From: Heyndrickxia sporothermodurans
GTDB taxonomy: Bacteria; Bacillota; Bacilli; Bacillales; Bacillaceae_C
Reading direction: 5' to 3'
Assembly: GCA_016756695.1 (NCBI GenBank)
Contig: CP066701.1
Location: 3,616,001 to 3,680,000 of the forward strand
Length of the DNA: 64,000 nt
Below, piece by piece: positions 9,360-17,157 of this stretch. Positions within the stretch are counted from its first letter, which is position 1, and every line of letters begins with the position of its first letter. Below the pieces are notes generated by a model, which was not told the DNA's origin, made no database searches, and saw only the letters and a list, made by a program, of their open reading frames with translations. The position numbers and the translations under genes were made by a program.

Positions 9360-10158
9360 GAATTTTCACCTCTTTAGCAAAAACTTCCTCATTCATTCGA
9401 TAGATTTCATCCATCAGCTTTATTTTATATGTTCCAATTCCTCCATCTGTTGCCAAGTGTTTCGTTGCACGTTCCCCTGAAAGTGACATAATTGACATTC
9501 CCGTGATGGCGGCACCTAAATAATCAGATGTTACGCCAGAAAAACTGCCTATGAGTGAAGTAGACATACATCCTGTTCCTGTTATTCTTGTTAACCTTTC
9601 ATCCCCATTTGATAGGAAATAGTTCTTACTTCCGTTAGATACGACGTCTACTTTGCCGCTTATGCCAATAACACATTGGAAAGCGTTGGCAGCTTGCTGA
9701 GCTATTTCAATCGATGGTACAGATCCTTCACCCGCGTCGACTCCTTTTGTTCCACCTGTACCACCAATTAATGTATGTATTTCACTGCTATTCCCACGGA
9801 TGATAGCCATCTTTACTTTTTCTAATAGTTCCATAGATCGTTCTGTTCGATAACTTGTTGCGCCAACACCAACAGGATCCAATATAACTGGAATTCCTTT
9901 CTTATTAGCAGCAATCCCTGCATGTAGCATAGATTCGAAAACAACATCATGAATCGTTCCTAAATTGATAATTAGTGCATCAGCTAGTTGAATCATATCT
10001 TCCACTTCTTTAATCTCTGTAGCCATTACTGGTGAAGCTCCGATTGCAAGTGTGACATTAGCACAATCATTTATAGTTACCACATTTGTCATATGGTGAA
10101 TAAGTGGTTTTTTTTCTTTTACTAATGAAATTAACCGTGTCATTTTTGAAATTTCCAT
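9349..10158 (-). CDS. thiM: Hydroxyethylthiazole kinase ThiM
   Basis: 269 aa, usual length. ThiM phosphorylates salvaged 4-methyl-5-(2-hydroxyethyl)thiazole. Visible motifs: PLIHHMTNVVTINDCANVTLAIGASPVMA near the N-terminus, ILDPVGVGAT, GNSSEI and the anion-hole/catalytic GTGCMS. A GGAGGG ribosome site lies 7-8 bases before the ATG. It follows thiD after 13 bases and overlaps thiE. Confidence 0.96.
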   Translation of the reverse strand: MEISKMTRLISLVKEKKPLIHHMTNVVTINDCANVTLAIGASPVMATEIKEVEDMIQLADALIINLGTIHDVVFESMLHAGIAANKKGIPVILDPVGVGATSYRTERSMELLEKVKMAIIRGNSSEIHTLIGGTGGTKGVDAGEGSVPSIEIAQQAANAFQCVIGISGKVDVVSNGSKNYFLSNGDERLTRITGTGCMSTSLIGSFSGVTSDYLGAAITGMSIMSLSGERATKHLATDGGIGTYKIKLMDEIYRMNEEVFAKEVKIHEC

Positions 10159-10171
10159 TGGAATCCCTCCG

Positions 10172-10981
10172 CTATTTATTGTCTACTAGTCCAGCACGTT
10201 CATATAAATGGTAAAAATGATTTGTTGGACCATGTCCACTGCCAAGTTCTAAGCTATGTTGAATTGCTATTGTAATATAATCTTTTGCTTTCTTAACTGC
10301 ACTCAACAGGGTTTCTTCCTGAGCAACAAAAGCGGTGATAGCTGAAGATAACGTACACCCTGTTCCATGAACATTTTTCGTATGAATTCTCTTCCCTGGC
10401 AACCATGTAAAGTGATGTCCGTCAAAAAATAAATCATTTGGATCCCCTTCTAAATGGCCACCTTTTAATAAAATTTTATTGGCACCGAGTTCCTGTAATT
10501 TGAGGCAGGCAGTATACATGTCTTCAATCGTACAAATCTTTCTGTCTGTTAAACTTTCAGCCTCAGGTATATTAGGTGTAATTAATGTCACCATTGGAAG
10601 CAATTTTTCTTTTAACGCTTCTATCGCATTTTGCTGTAATAAATGGTGACCACCTTTTGATATCATGACTGGATCGAGGATGATATGCTCTGTACGGTAT
10701 ATATTCAATTCCTTTGCAACCACATCAATATTTTCTTTTGTTCCGAGCATTCCAATTTTAACTGCATCAACATGAATGTCGTCGAAAATAGCAGATATTT
10801 GATCACTGATTATTTGTGAATCAATCATTTGTACAGATTTTACTTCCATTGTGTTTTGGGCGGTAACTGCAGTAATAACCGACATTCCAAACACACCTAA
10901 GGAAGAAAATGTTTTAATATCTGCTTGGATCCCAGCTCCACCTCCTGAATCAGATCCTGCGATTGTAAGTGCTGTTTTCAT
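10172..10981 (-). CDS. thiD: HMP/HMP-P kinase ThiD
   Basis: 269 aa. It phosphorylates HMP and HMP phosphate to HMP pyrophosphate. [25 protein letters not shown] at the start, [10 protein letters not shown] and the catalytic [10 protein letters not shown] are typical ribokinase-fold features. The start at 10981 is set by GGAGGA eight bases upstream; the longer frame from 10996 would translate through that ribosome site. The start lies within the last 32 bases of thiW. Confidence 0.95.
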   Translation of the reverse strand: MKTALTIAGSDSGGGAGIQADIKTFSSLGVFGMSVITAVTAQNTMEVKSVQMIDSQIISDQISAIFDDIHVDAVKIGMLGTKENIDVVAKELNIYRTEHIILDPVMISKGGHHLLQQNAIEALKEKLLPMVTLITPNIPEAESLTDRKICTIEDMYTACLKLQELGANKILLKGGHLEGDPNDLFFDGHHFTWLPGKRIHTKNVHGTGCTLSSAITAFVAQEETLLSAVKKAKDYITIAIQHSLELGSGHGPTNHFYHLYERAGLVDNK

Positions 10982-11471
10982 GAATGATTCCTCCAAACGT
11001 TTGATTTCGTAATAATACTTTCATTAAAAATATGGCAATTAGTGCTCCTGCAAAGGAACTAACTATAAATGAAGGGATAAATCCAAATAAAGCTACATTC
11101 TTTCCTAATAGTAGCCTTGCTACTGGATATGCTGCGAGTGCCCCAAGAATGCCAGTTCCAATAACTTCACCCGTAAACGCCCAACTAAGCTTTCTTGTTT
11201 TCATAAACAAATAGCCTGATAGAAATGCACCAATCATACTTCCGGGAAAAGCAAATAGGGAGCCGGTTCCTGTGAAATTTCGGATGATTGACACGATAAA
11301 TGCTTGTGCAATTGAATAAAACGGACCCAATAGGATAGCGGTTAATACATTAGCCATATGTTGGATAGGGAAAATTTTTGCAAATCCCACTGGGATAAAA
11401 ACGATATTACTTATTAAAGTAGTTATCGCAATAATAACTGCAGTTATCGTCATTTTTTTTAACTTATTCAT
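10950..11471 (-). CDS. thiW: ThiW, substrate-binding S component of a thiazole ECF transporter
   Basis: 173 aa, almost wholly hydrophobic with about five or six helices. It resembles ThiW, the predicted membrane S component that imports the thiazole precursor together with the shared ECF energising module, which is not in this window. Features: [29 protein letters not shown] at the N-terminus and [21 protein letters not shown]. Being first behind the TPP riboswitches next to thiM supports the assignment; the substrate is inferred from that context. Confidence 0.88.
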   Translation of the reverse strand: MNKLKKMTITAVIIAITTLISNIVFIPVGFAKIFPIQHMANVLTAILLGPFYSIAQAFIVSIIRNFTGTGSLFAFPGSMIGAFLSGYLFMKTRKLSWAFTGEVIGTGILGALAAYPVARLLLGKNVALFGFIPSFIVSSFAGALIAIFLMKVLLRNQTFGGIIHENSTYNRRI

Positions 11472-11523
11472 CTTTACACACCTCCATCATTTGATTTTTG
11501 TGAGGAAGCTTTTCTTTCTCCAA

Positions 11524-11556
11524 CAAAAAAACCGCCTTCCTCAATAGAAAGCGGCA
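11524..11556 (-). terminator. Intrinsic terminator of the gene-proximal TPP riboswitch
   Basis: On the minus strand a GCCGCTTTC / GAAGGCGGT stem with a 7-nt loop is followed by seven T residues. It lies between the proximal TPP aptamer and the thiW start, where a transcription attenuator is expected. Confidence 0.88.
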
Positions 11557-11597
11557 ATAACAACTGTAACTAGAAAATACAGAATAGCTATTTAGAC

Positions 11598-11680
11598 CGC
11601 TTCCCTACGCCGGTATAATCCGGATCAGGTACAAAGGGTTTCAATCAATGATATTTCTCAGCCTATGGCTCCCCTAGCAG
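11598..11680 (-). ncRNA. TPP riboswitch aptamer, gene-proximal copy
   Basis: Read on the minus strand it shows the THI-box sequence order: GGGGAGCC, GGCTGAGA, ACCC, then ACCTGATCCGG and GCGTAGGGAA. It should bind thiamine pyrophosphate and shut off the thiW-thiD-thiM-thiE-tenA operon through the hairpin at 11524-11556. Confidence 0.96.
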
Positions 11681-11702
11681 AAAAAATTATGAAATTGTAC
11701 AC

Positions 11703-11734
11703 AAAAAAGCCCATCGTAAGCAGTTAGATGGGCA
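11703..11734 (-). terminator. Intrinsic terminator of the distal TPP riboswitch
   Basis: Minus-strand GCCCATC / GATGGGC stem followed by TTTTTTG. It lies between the two aptamers, so the upstream riboswitch has its own off-switch. Confidence 0.88.
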
Positions 11735-11754
11735 GAATTGATTATATCTCTTAC

Positions 11755-11842
11755 TCCCACTTCCTTACGCCAGCATAAACTGGATCAAGTTCAAAGGGTC
11801 CAGAACATCTCTGTCTCAGTCTTATTTAGACTCCCCTAGCGA
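11755..11842 (-). ncRNA. TPP riboswitch aptamer, distal (5') copy
   Basis: Minus-strand order GGGGAGT, GACTGAGA, GGACCCTTTGAAC, TTGATCCAG, GCGTAAGGAAG. It departs from consensus at two points (ACTTGATC for ACCTGATC, AAGGAA for AGGGAA), so its affinity may differ from that of the proximal copy. Confidence 0.95.
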
Positions 11843-11954
11843 TAAAATTATTCATTTATGTATATGTTAGCATAAATTAGATAAAAAGAAAGGATAATTT
11901 TCCTTTTTAAAATTTGGTTCTTATTATATAATTCCATACATTATTCTCTGTATA

Positions 11955-12193
11955 AAAAAACCAGTTCCCGATTGGAAACTGATTTGGAAGTTGTCATTTA
12001 TAAGGCCGCCTTTGCCGTATGAGTATTAAGAAAGTTTTAAACCACCACTCCTCAAAGTGGGTGTTTGCAGAAACGTTCTTGCTTGTCTTCCATGCCATGT
12101 AGGCGAAAGCTTGTCATTCCAGTTTCAATATAAAACTCCCTGTTACAGCTTAAAGGTTAAAACTTTATTATCAATACGTACAATGCAGCTTGT
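11955..12193 (-). ncRNA. Candidate structured small RNA, about 235 nt
   Basis: A 455-base gap between the TPP riboswitches and the permease genes holds a complete transcription unit on the minus strand: promoter TTGAAA (12223-12228), 17-bp spacer, TAATAT (12200-12205), and a terminator stem AATCAGTTTCC / GGGAACTGGTT with T7 at about 11958-11990. Between them 12155-12166 can pair with 12031-12043 (one bulge), closing a 110-nt domain with an internal CCACT/AGTGG hairpin. No convincing reading frame. I cannot name it; a 6S-like RNA is possible but unproven. Confidence 0.5.
11958..11990 (-). terminator. Terminator of the candidate small RNA
   Basis: AATCAGTTTCC, 4-nt loop, GGGAACTGGTT, then seven T on the minus strand. 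Confidence 0.75.
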
Positions 12194-12199
12194 ATTGTT

Positions 12200-12228
12200 A
12201 TATTACTTTATTTTTATCATTTTTTCAA
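12200..12228 (-). promoter_or_regulatory. Sigma-A-type promoter for the candidate small RNA
   Basis: TTGAAA, exactly 17 bases, TAATAT on the minus strand, about 100 bases past the permease stop. Confidence 0.5.
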
Positions 12229-12313
12229 GTGAAATGATTTACTGGAATAATAAACTACCTCATTTTTATGAATTCCTTTGCAATATTATTTTGCAATTAT
12301 TAAGGATGGTCGT

Positions 12314-13237
12314 CTAAATCCACTGACTTGTTTGATATCTGCGGTTATAATGTTTTTTTAATCCAACGGCTAAAAGTTGAAATGATACAATCGCAAACAG
12401 TAAGCATACTAATGGAATGAAAAGAACGAACTGATTTCCCCACAAATGATCCCTTGCCTGTCCTACTAAACCAGCCCATTCTTTCGTAATCGAATGATAT
12501 AAAGTTGGTGAGGTTTCTAGCTTCGTTCCTCCTATAAAAATATTAAATAATGCTAATTGTCCCATCACAGTGATTGCGGTAACAATTTCGAGAACAAATA
12601 ATATAACAATATCTTCTATTAAATGTGGAATGATGTGGCGCTTAATTATTTTCCATTTTGAAGACCCTGTCGTAATGGCGGCTTCAATAAAAGGCAAGCG
12701 ATACACTTGTATCGTTTTTTCCCGAATCGATGCGGCTACACTCGGAAATCCGATTATGGTCGATACGATGATAAATAATACGATTAATGATATAGGCTTA
12801 ATAGTTGGATTAAAAGAAATCGGCCACAAAACGAAATAAATGATTAAAAACGATGGAATATACGATAAAGAATGTTCAAATGACTCCCAAATGTGGAGCC
12901 TCTTTTTCATTATCCCTGTAAATAATCCAATTCCTAAACCAAGAGCAATTTTTAATAAGGCAATCGAAATTGAAATAAAGACAGTATATTTTGCACCATA
13001 AATTAGTAATGTAAGTAAATCGTATCCCCATTTGTCTGTTCCTAACGGATATTCTTTGTATGTAAAGGGGGCTAGCGGTGGAAATGCCATATTTTTTTCC
13101 CCATATTGATAAATCGTAATACTGTCTGTTAATTTATGTGGGGCAAACAATGGACCGACTATTGATATTGCGAATAAAAAAAATACCATAATTACGCTGA
13201 TGATTAAATATGGATTCCATGTTCTTTTTTCATGCAT
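12314..13237 (-). CDS. OppC/DppC-type ABC permease
   Basis: 307 aa with a cytoplasmic start and about six helices. LFAPHKLTDS, then PLGTDKWGYDLLTLLIYGAKYT is the standard N-terminal domain motif of DppC permeases (GTDxxGRD in most), and EAAITTGSSKWKIIKRHIIPH is the EAA loop that docks the ATPase. The start at 13237 (MHEKRTWNPYL) overlaps the upstream permease stop as ATGCATGA, implying coupling. No binding protein or ATPase gene is adjacent. Confidence 0.85.
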   Translation of the reverse strand: MHEKRTWNPYLIISVIMVFFLFAISIVGPLFAPHKLTDSITIYQYGEKNMAFPPLAPFTYKEYPLGTDKWGYDLLTLLIYGAKYTVFISISIALLKIALGLGIGLFTGIMKKRLHIWESFEHSLSYIPSFLIIYFVLWPISFNPTIKPISLIVLFIIVSTIIGFPSVAASIREKTIQVYRLPFIEAAITTGSSKWKIIKRHIIPHLIEDIVILFVLEIVTAITVMGQLALFNIFIGGTKLETSPTLYHSITKEWAGLVGQARDHLWGNQFVLFIPLVCLLFAIVSFQLLAVGLKKHYNRRYQTSQWI

Positions 13238-14099
13238 TGATAAACACCCGCTCAATAAAATAGAAAAGTAATTTGATAAACAAATAGCAAAGAGTTGCAA
13301 TGGTCAATAAGATTAATAATGATAAAAAGACTTTCTGAAATTGATAATCATCAAAAATAAAAATGGTTAATCCTTTTATATTAAACAAATATTCGATAAT
13401 AAATAAATTTCCTATTGTAAATGATATGGCTTTTTTTAAATCAGCAAAAATATAAGGAATTAAGTTTTTCAATATATGCCGGCTATTAATATAGTGTCTA
13501 TCCAGTCCTTTGCCTACGGCTGTTCTTATGTAGTCCAATCCGGTTATTTCTATATATCTAGCAGAAATCATTTTAAATAAATAAAATGTTGGCATTAATG
13601 AAAGGATGGCAATCGGAAACCATAGATTGACTGAATCGGAAAATGGGGACAACGTAATTACACGTATATCTGTCCACTTGTAAAATTCAACAGCAAGTGC
13701 AATCGATAAAATAATAATGATAAAATCTGGAACTAGGGAAAATATATTTATAATCCAACGAAACAGTTTTGTCATTTTTAAGGAACTTAAGAATACACCA
13801 AAGCTAAGAGAAAATAATAAAGCAACTAAGATGCTTGAAAATAAAAGAATTCCCGAGTTTATCGAAAATGATTGAATATCGTTTAGTACAGAGTGTGAGA
13901 TACCATTTATACTGTATGTGCCAAAAGTTCCATCTTGAAAGGACGTAAAAAACACTGGAATATTCATAATCATAACTTCGGGATGAAATTGTAGGTATGC
14001 CTCTCCATGATTGTTACTAACTATAAACATGGATGGAAGACTAGTCACTAAAAAGATGATTACTACTATTAAAAAGATTTGCAAAAACTTTTTTATCAA
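13230..14099 (-). CDS. OppB/DppB-type ABC permease, divergent
   Basis: 289 aa, TTG start behind a very strong GGAGGTGA site. One N-terminal helix, a roughly 70-residue external segment, then about five helices. The EAA-like loop is DYIRTAVGKGLDRHYINSRHILKN, as in peptide/nickel permeases. Sequence departs clearly from the typical DppB N-terminus. With the DppC-type partner it forms a two-gene permease operon lacking ATPases and binding protein, so substrate is unknown. Confidence 0.8.
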   Translation of the reverse strand: MIKKFLQIFLIVVIIFLVTSLPSMFIVSNNHGEAYLQFHPEVMIMNIPVFFTSFQDGTFGTYSINGISHSVLNDIQSFSINSGILLFSSILVALLFSLSFGVFLSSLKMTKLFRWIINIFSLVPDFIIIILSIALAVEFYKWTDIRVITLSPFSDSVNLWFPIAILSLMPTFYLFKMISARYIEITGLDYIRTAVGKGLDRHYINSRHILKNLIPYIFADLKKAISFTIGNLFIIEYLFNIKGLTIFIFDDYQFQKVFLSLLILLTIATLCYLFIKLLFYFIERVFINA

Positions 14100-14352
14100 A
14101 CACCATCACCTCCATCATGGTTACATTAGTTCATTTGGAATATATTTTACCAAAATACGTAGAATTTTTGTTCTATTTAAAAAATATATAATTAAACTTA
14201 ATGTTATATGCAGATGAATCATATGAAGGCTTTTTCCTAATAAAAAACCCTACTTTTGTCATGATGTACAGATTGATTAAATTTATATAAAATAGACATT
14301 GGGGCGATTTTGTGAGGTATCTAATCAATCAATTCCAATTAAAGGTTATTGT

Positions 14353-14381
14353 TTGAATATTATATTTTTATTGGATATAAT
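14353..14381 (+). promoter_or_regulatory. Promoter of antitoxin RNA 1
   Basis: TTGAAT at 14353-14358, spacer of exactly 17, TATAAT at 14376-14381. Points into the antisense RNA that faces toxin 1. Confidence 0.75.
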
Positions 14382-14387
14382 AAGAAA

Positions 14388-14521
14388 AGATAAAAAAAGA
14401 ACATTGGTTGGGAGCCAATGTTCTTACACAGCATACCTGCATGGAAGTGCAGTGGCCCTATAAGGAAAGCTTGGAACCTACCCTAAAACCATGGCCTGGC
14501 AGGGTGGGTTATTTCTTTTTT
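14388..14521 (+). ncRNA. Antisense antitoxin RNA 1 (RatA/SR4-like arrangement)
   Basis: Predicted transcript from just past the promoter to a terminator hairpin AACCTACCC / GGGTGGGTT (14475-14483 and 14502-14510) followed by ATTTCTTTTTT. It runs antisense to the 3' untranslated region and last few codons of toxin 1, the arrangement of known Bacillus type I systems such as txpA/ratA and bsrG/SR4. The ends are predictions. Confidence 0.7.
14390..14425 (-). terminator. Terminator of toxin 1 mRNA
   Basis: Minus-strand AAGAACATTGG / CCAATGTTCTT stem with a 7-nt loop followed by a T-run. Confidence 0.8.
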
Positions 14522-14607
14522 GTAAGAGAAATAACAACGGTAATCACGGTAACGATTAATGACCCAAACATCATCATTAGTGACAACGCTTCGTAAAATG
14601 TGACCAT
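14509..14607 (-). CDS. Holin-like type I toxin 1, 32 aa
   Basis: Encodes MVTFYEALSLMMMFGSLIVT... ending VVISLTKKK. A short N-terminus with the (V/I)T(V/F)YEA motif, one hydrophobic helix and a basic tail are the hallmarks of the Hol-Tox / BsrG-TxpA group of membrane toxins. The ribosome site GGGGGGAG is 8 bases upstream. It is paralogous to the 32-aa peptide at 36715-36813. Too short for usual gene finders. Confidence 0.85.
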   Translation of the reverse strand: MVTFYEALSLMMMFGSLIVTVITVVISLTKKK

Positions 14608-14670
14608 CAGTGATCTCCCCCCTTTAATTTAGGAGTAACCACCACCACCCTGCTATACTGTGCTAATAAC

Positions 14671-14676
14671 ATTATA
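14671..14676 (-). promoter_or_regulatory. Extended -10 promoter of toxin 1
   Basis: Minus-strand TGTGCTATAAT, an extended -10 (TGn before TATAAT) without a good -35. The same 11 bases occur upstream of toxin 2. The predicted leader is about 57 nt and carries GCAGGGTGG, complementary to CCACCCTGC just past the toxin stop. Confidence 0.7.
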
Positions 14677-14815
14677 GCACAAGCTTTTAAATTTTTTAGA
14701 AAATTTTTACAAAATTAATTCCATAGACCTACAATTTATGTTAAAATAAGATGTTTGGTCTATTAAAATGTGTTTACATAATAAATTTATGTTAAATAAA
14801 TACTATACCTTATTC

Positions 14816-14855
14816 AAAAAAACGACTAAAACAAATAATGTTATAGCCGTTTTAT
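14816..14855 (-). terminator. Terminator of selD-mnmH
   Basis: Minus-strand AACGGCTA / TAGTCGTT stem (one G-T pair) followed by TTTTTTT, just past the mnmH stop. Confidence 0.7.
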
Positions 14856-14869
14856 GAGTAACAATTAGA

Positions 14870-15907
14870 TTATATTAATTTTACACTAAGTTGATCGCGA
14901 ATATGCTTGATAGCTTCTTCAACATTTTTTGCTTTAATATAAATCTTACTTTTTTCTGGATATTGTTCCGCTGTATGTTCGTATAAAGGATCATAATAAT
15001 ATTCTAAGAGCAATTTAACAGCTGAAGAATAATCACCTAATTTTAAATCTGTCTCAATCTTGCTTGCAATTGGTGTATGGATTCGTCTTTTTATTCTTGA
15101 AAAAGCTTCAAAGCATTCCTTTTCATAATTCCATGGCTGATAATCCTCTAAAATATGACGTACCCGCTCTTCAATTGGTATTTCAATAAATAACTGTACT
15201 CCCTGCTCTTTTTTTTCGATTAAAAAATCTGGTAAGGAGACTTTTCCAATTCTTTTGCTTTCCCCTTCAAATAGGATATATGGCGAATGATTAAGTGAAA
15301 GAATCTCTTCAAGAAGCTGTGCATCAAATGTTTTTTGATTATTTGGTTCCAATCCGATTTGACCAAATATTGAACCTCTATGTTTCGCCAACCCTTCAAG
15401 ATCTAGAACTGGATACCCCTCCTGATCAAGGCGATGAAGAATCGTTGTCTTCCCTGAACCGGTATAACCATTTAGGATATAAGCTTTCGGTCGTAATTCG
15501 AATGTCTCCAGTGTATCTACTACCCAATTTCTATATGAACGATAGCCGCCATTTAAACGAAAAACATTGATGCCCATTAGTCCAAGAACAGTTGCTGTTG
15601 TTTTACTCCGCATTCCTCCACGCCAGCAAAAAACCGCTTTTTTACCATTTAATTTCGCAAATTCCTTTACAAAACCCGGCAACTTTGCCGACATAATTTC
15701 AAGGCCGCGTTCCTTTGCAGCTTGTGGACTTATTTGTTTATAAATAGTACCAATTTCAGCTCTTTCATCATCATTAAAAAAAGGAATATTTATGCTTCCC
15801 GGAATCGTTGCATCTTTATATTCAGACTGAGAGCGAACATCAATCACAGTTAGCTCATTGTTATTTTTTAATGATCTTAATTCTTCAATTGATATGTCAT
15901 GGAACAT
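14870..15907 (-). CDS. mnmH: tRNA 2-selenouridine synthase MnmH (SelU/YbbB)
   Basis: 345 aa. N-terminal rhodanese domain with the catalytic Cys in FCWRGGMRS (about residue 96), then a P-loop domain with Walker A GYTGSGKTT. It replaces sulfur by selenium at the wobble 2-thiouridine of Lys, Glu and Gln tRNAs, using selenophosphate from SelD. The ATG at 15907 follows AAGGTGG by about seven bases; a longer start would swallow that site. It lies 30 bases after selD in the same operon. Confidence 0.95.
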   Translation of the reverse strand: MFHDISIEELRSLKNNNELTVIDVRSQSEYKDATIPGSINIPFFNDDERAEIGTIYKQISPQAAKERGLEIMSAKLPGFVKEFAKLNGKKAVFCWRGGMRSKTTATVLGLMGINVFRLNGGYRSYRNWVVDTLETFELRPKAYILNGYTGSGKTTILHRLDQEGYPVLDLEGLAKHRGSIFGQIGLEPNNQKTFDAQLLEEILSLNHSPYILFEGESKRIGKVSLPDFLIEKKEQGVQLFIEIPIEERVRHILEDYQPWNYEKECFEAFSRIKRRIHTPIASKIETDLKLGDYSSAVKLLLEYYYDPLYEHTAEQYPEKSKIYIKAKNVEEAIKHIRDQLSVKLI

Positions 15908-15937
15908 AATGTTCCCACCTTTCCCAATCACACTAGT

Positions 15938-16981
15938 CTATAATACGACGATATGCCCTGGATTTTCCTCGTTCACCTCACCAATAATTGCTGCTTCTAC
16001 CCCAGCATTTATTAAATCCGTAAGAAGTTCTTCGCCTTCTTCACCAGCCACAGATATTAATAGTCCGCCTGACGTTACCGCATCACATAAGATCCATTGA
16101 TCGATTTGATCCATAGTTTCAGGGTAAGTGACATCTCCTTCAAGGTGAGCAAAGTTATTTTTTGTTCCACCCGGAACAGCTCCCGCTTCAGCTAGCTCTC
16201 TAACTCTAGGAAGCATTGGTACTTGTTCTTTATGGATATGAAGTCCAACACCACTGCCTTTTGCCATTTCTGACGCATGTCCTAATAATCCAAATCCAGT
16301 AACATCGGTACAGGAATGTACATTATAATTCCCCATCGTTTCAGCGGCAGTTTTATTTAATGTTGTCATTACATTTGTTACACGGTTGATTTCTTCCTCA
16401 GATAATAAATCACGTTTAATTGAAGTAGTTAATATCCCAACACCAATAGGTTTTGTTAAGATTAATTTATCTCCTGCTTTTGCTCCTGCATTAGTACGTA
16501 CTTTATCAGGATGGACGATTCCCGTTACGGCTAAACCAAATTTCGGTTCTTTATCATCAATTGAGTGTCCCCCAACAAGTGTTGCCCCTGCTTCTTTTAA
16601 TTTATCTCCTGCCCCGCGCAGAATATCAGCTAATATTTCCTTTTCTAATGTGTGTATTGGAAAGGCCACAATATTCAATGCAGTTAACGGTGTTCCTCCC
16701 ATGGCATAAATATCACTGATCGCATTTGCCGCTGCTACTTGTCCAAATGAATAAGGATCATCCACAATTGGTGTGAAAAAATCAACTGTTTGGACAATGG
16801 CTAAATCGTCTGTTAAACGATAAACACCCGCATCATCACTAGTATCTAATCCGACTAATAAATTTGGGTTTGGTGTAGCAGGTGGCAACGTTCGAATAAC
16901 GGCAGCTAAATCAGCTGGTCCGATTTTACAACCACAACCGCCTTTCGAAGATAATGAAGTAAGTTTTACTGTACTTGTCAT
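15938..16981 (-). CDS. selD: Selenide, water dikinase SelD
   Basis: 347 aa. Makes selenophosphate from selenide and ATP. The catalytic region GGCGCKIG near residue 14 has the active Cys and Lys; GLDTSDDAGVYRL and DFFTPIVDDPYSFGQVAAANA form the nucleotide/metal-binding part. The active residue is Cys (TGT), not selenocysteine. With mnmH but without selA/selB nearby, selenium use here probably means tRNA modification. Confidence 0.96.
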   Translation of the reverse strand: MTSTVKLTSLSSKGGCGCKIGPADLAAVIRTLPPATPNPNLLVGLDTSDDAGVYRLTDDLAIVQTVDFFTPIVDDPYSFGQVAAANAISDIYAMGGTPLTALNIVAFPIHTLEKEILADILRGAGDKLKEAGATLVGGHSIDDKEPKFGLAVTGIVHPDKVRTNAGAKAGDKLILTKPIGVGILTTSIKRDLLSEEEINRVTNVMTTLNKTAAETMGNYNVHSCTDVTGFGLLGHASEMAKGSGVGLHIHKEQVPMLPRVRELAEAGAVPGGTKNNFAHLEGDVTYPETMDQIDQWILCDAVTSGGLLISVAGEEGEELLTDLINAGVEAAIIGEVNEENPGHIVVL

Positions 16982-17157
16982 ATGATAACAACCTTTCGAT
17001 TATTTTTTGCTTTAATTATAGAACAGGAAAATAAAAAATGCATATTTTAGGATTTAATTGAGGGATTCATTAAAAATCTTTCAACGAAAAAATATAAATT
17101 ATGATATAATATAATGTCTTTTATTATTATTTTACCATTATTTGGGGGTTGTTTTTT

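Noticed and set aside
12057-12317. 86-codon plus-strand frame
   Set aside because: Antisense to the candidate small RNA and its promoter; no ribosome site or family resemblance.
14223-14262. Possible attenuator from the AT-rich stretch upstream of the permease pair
   Set aside because: No stable stem could be drawn by eye.
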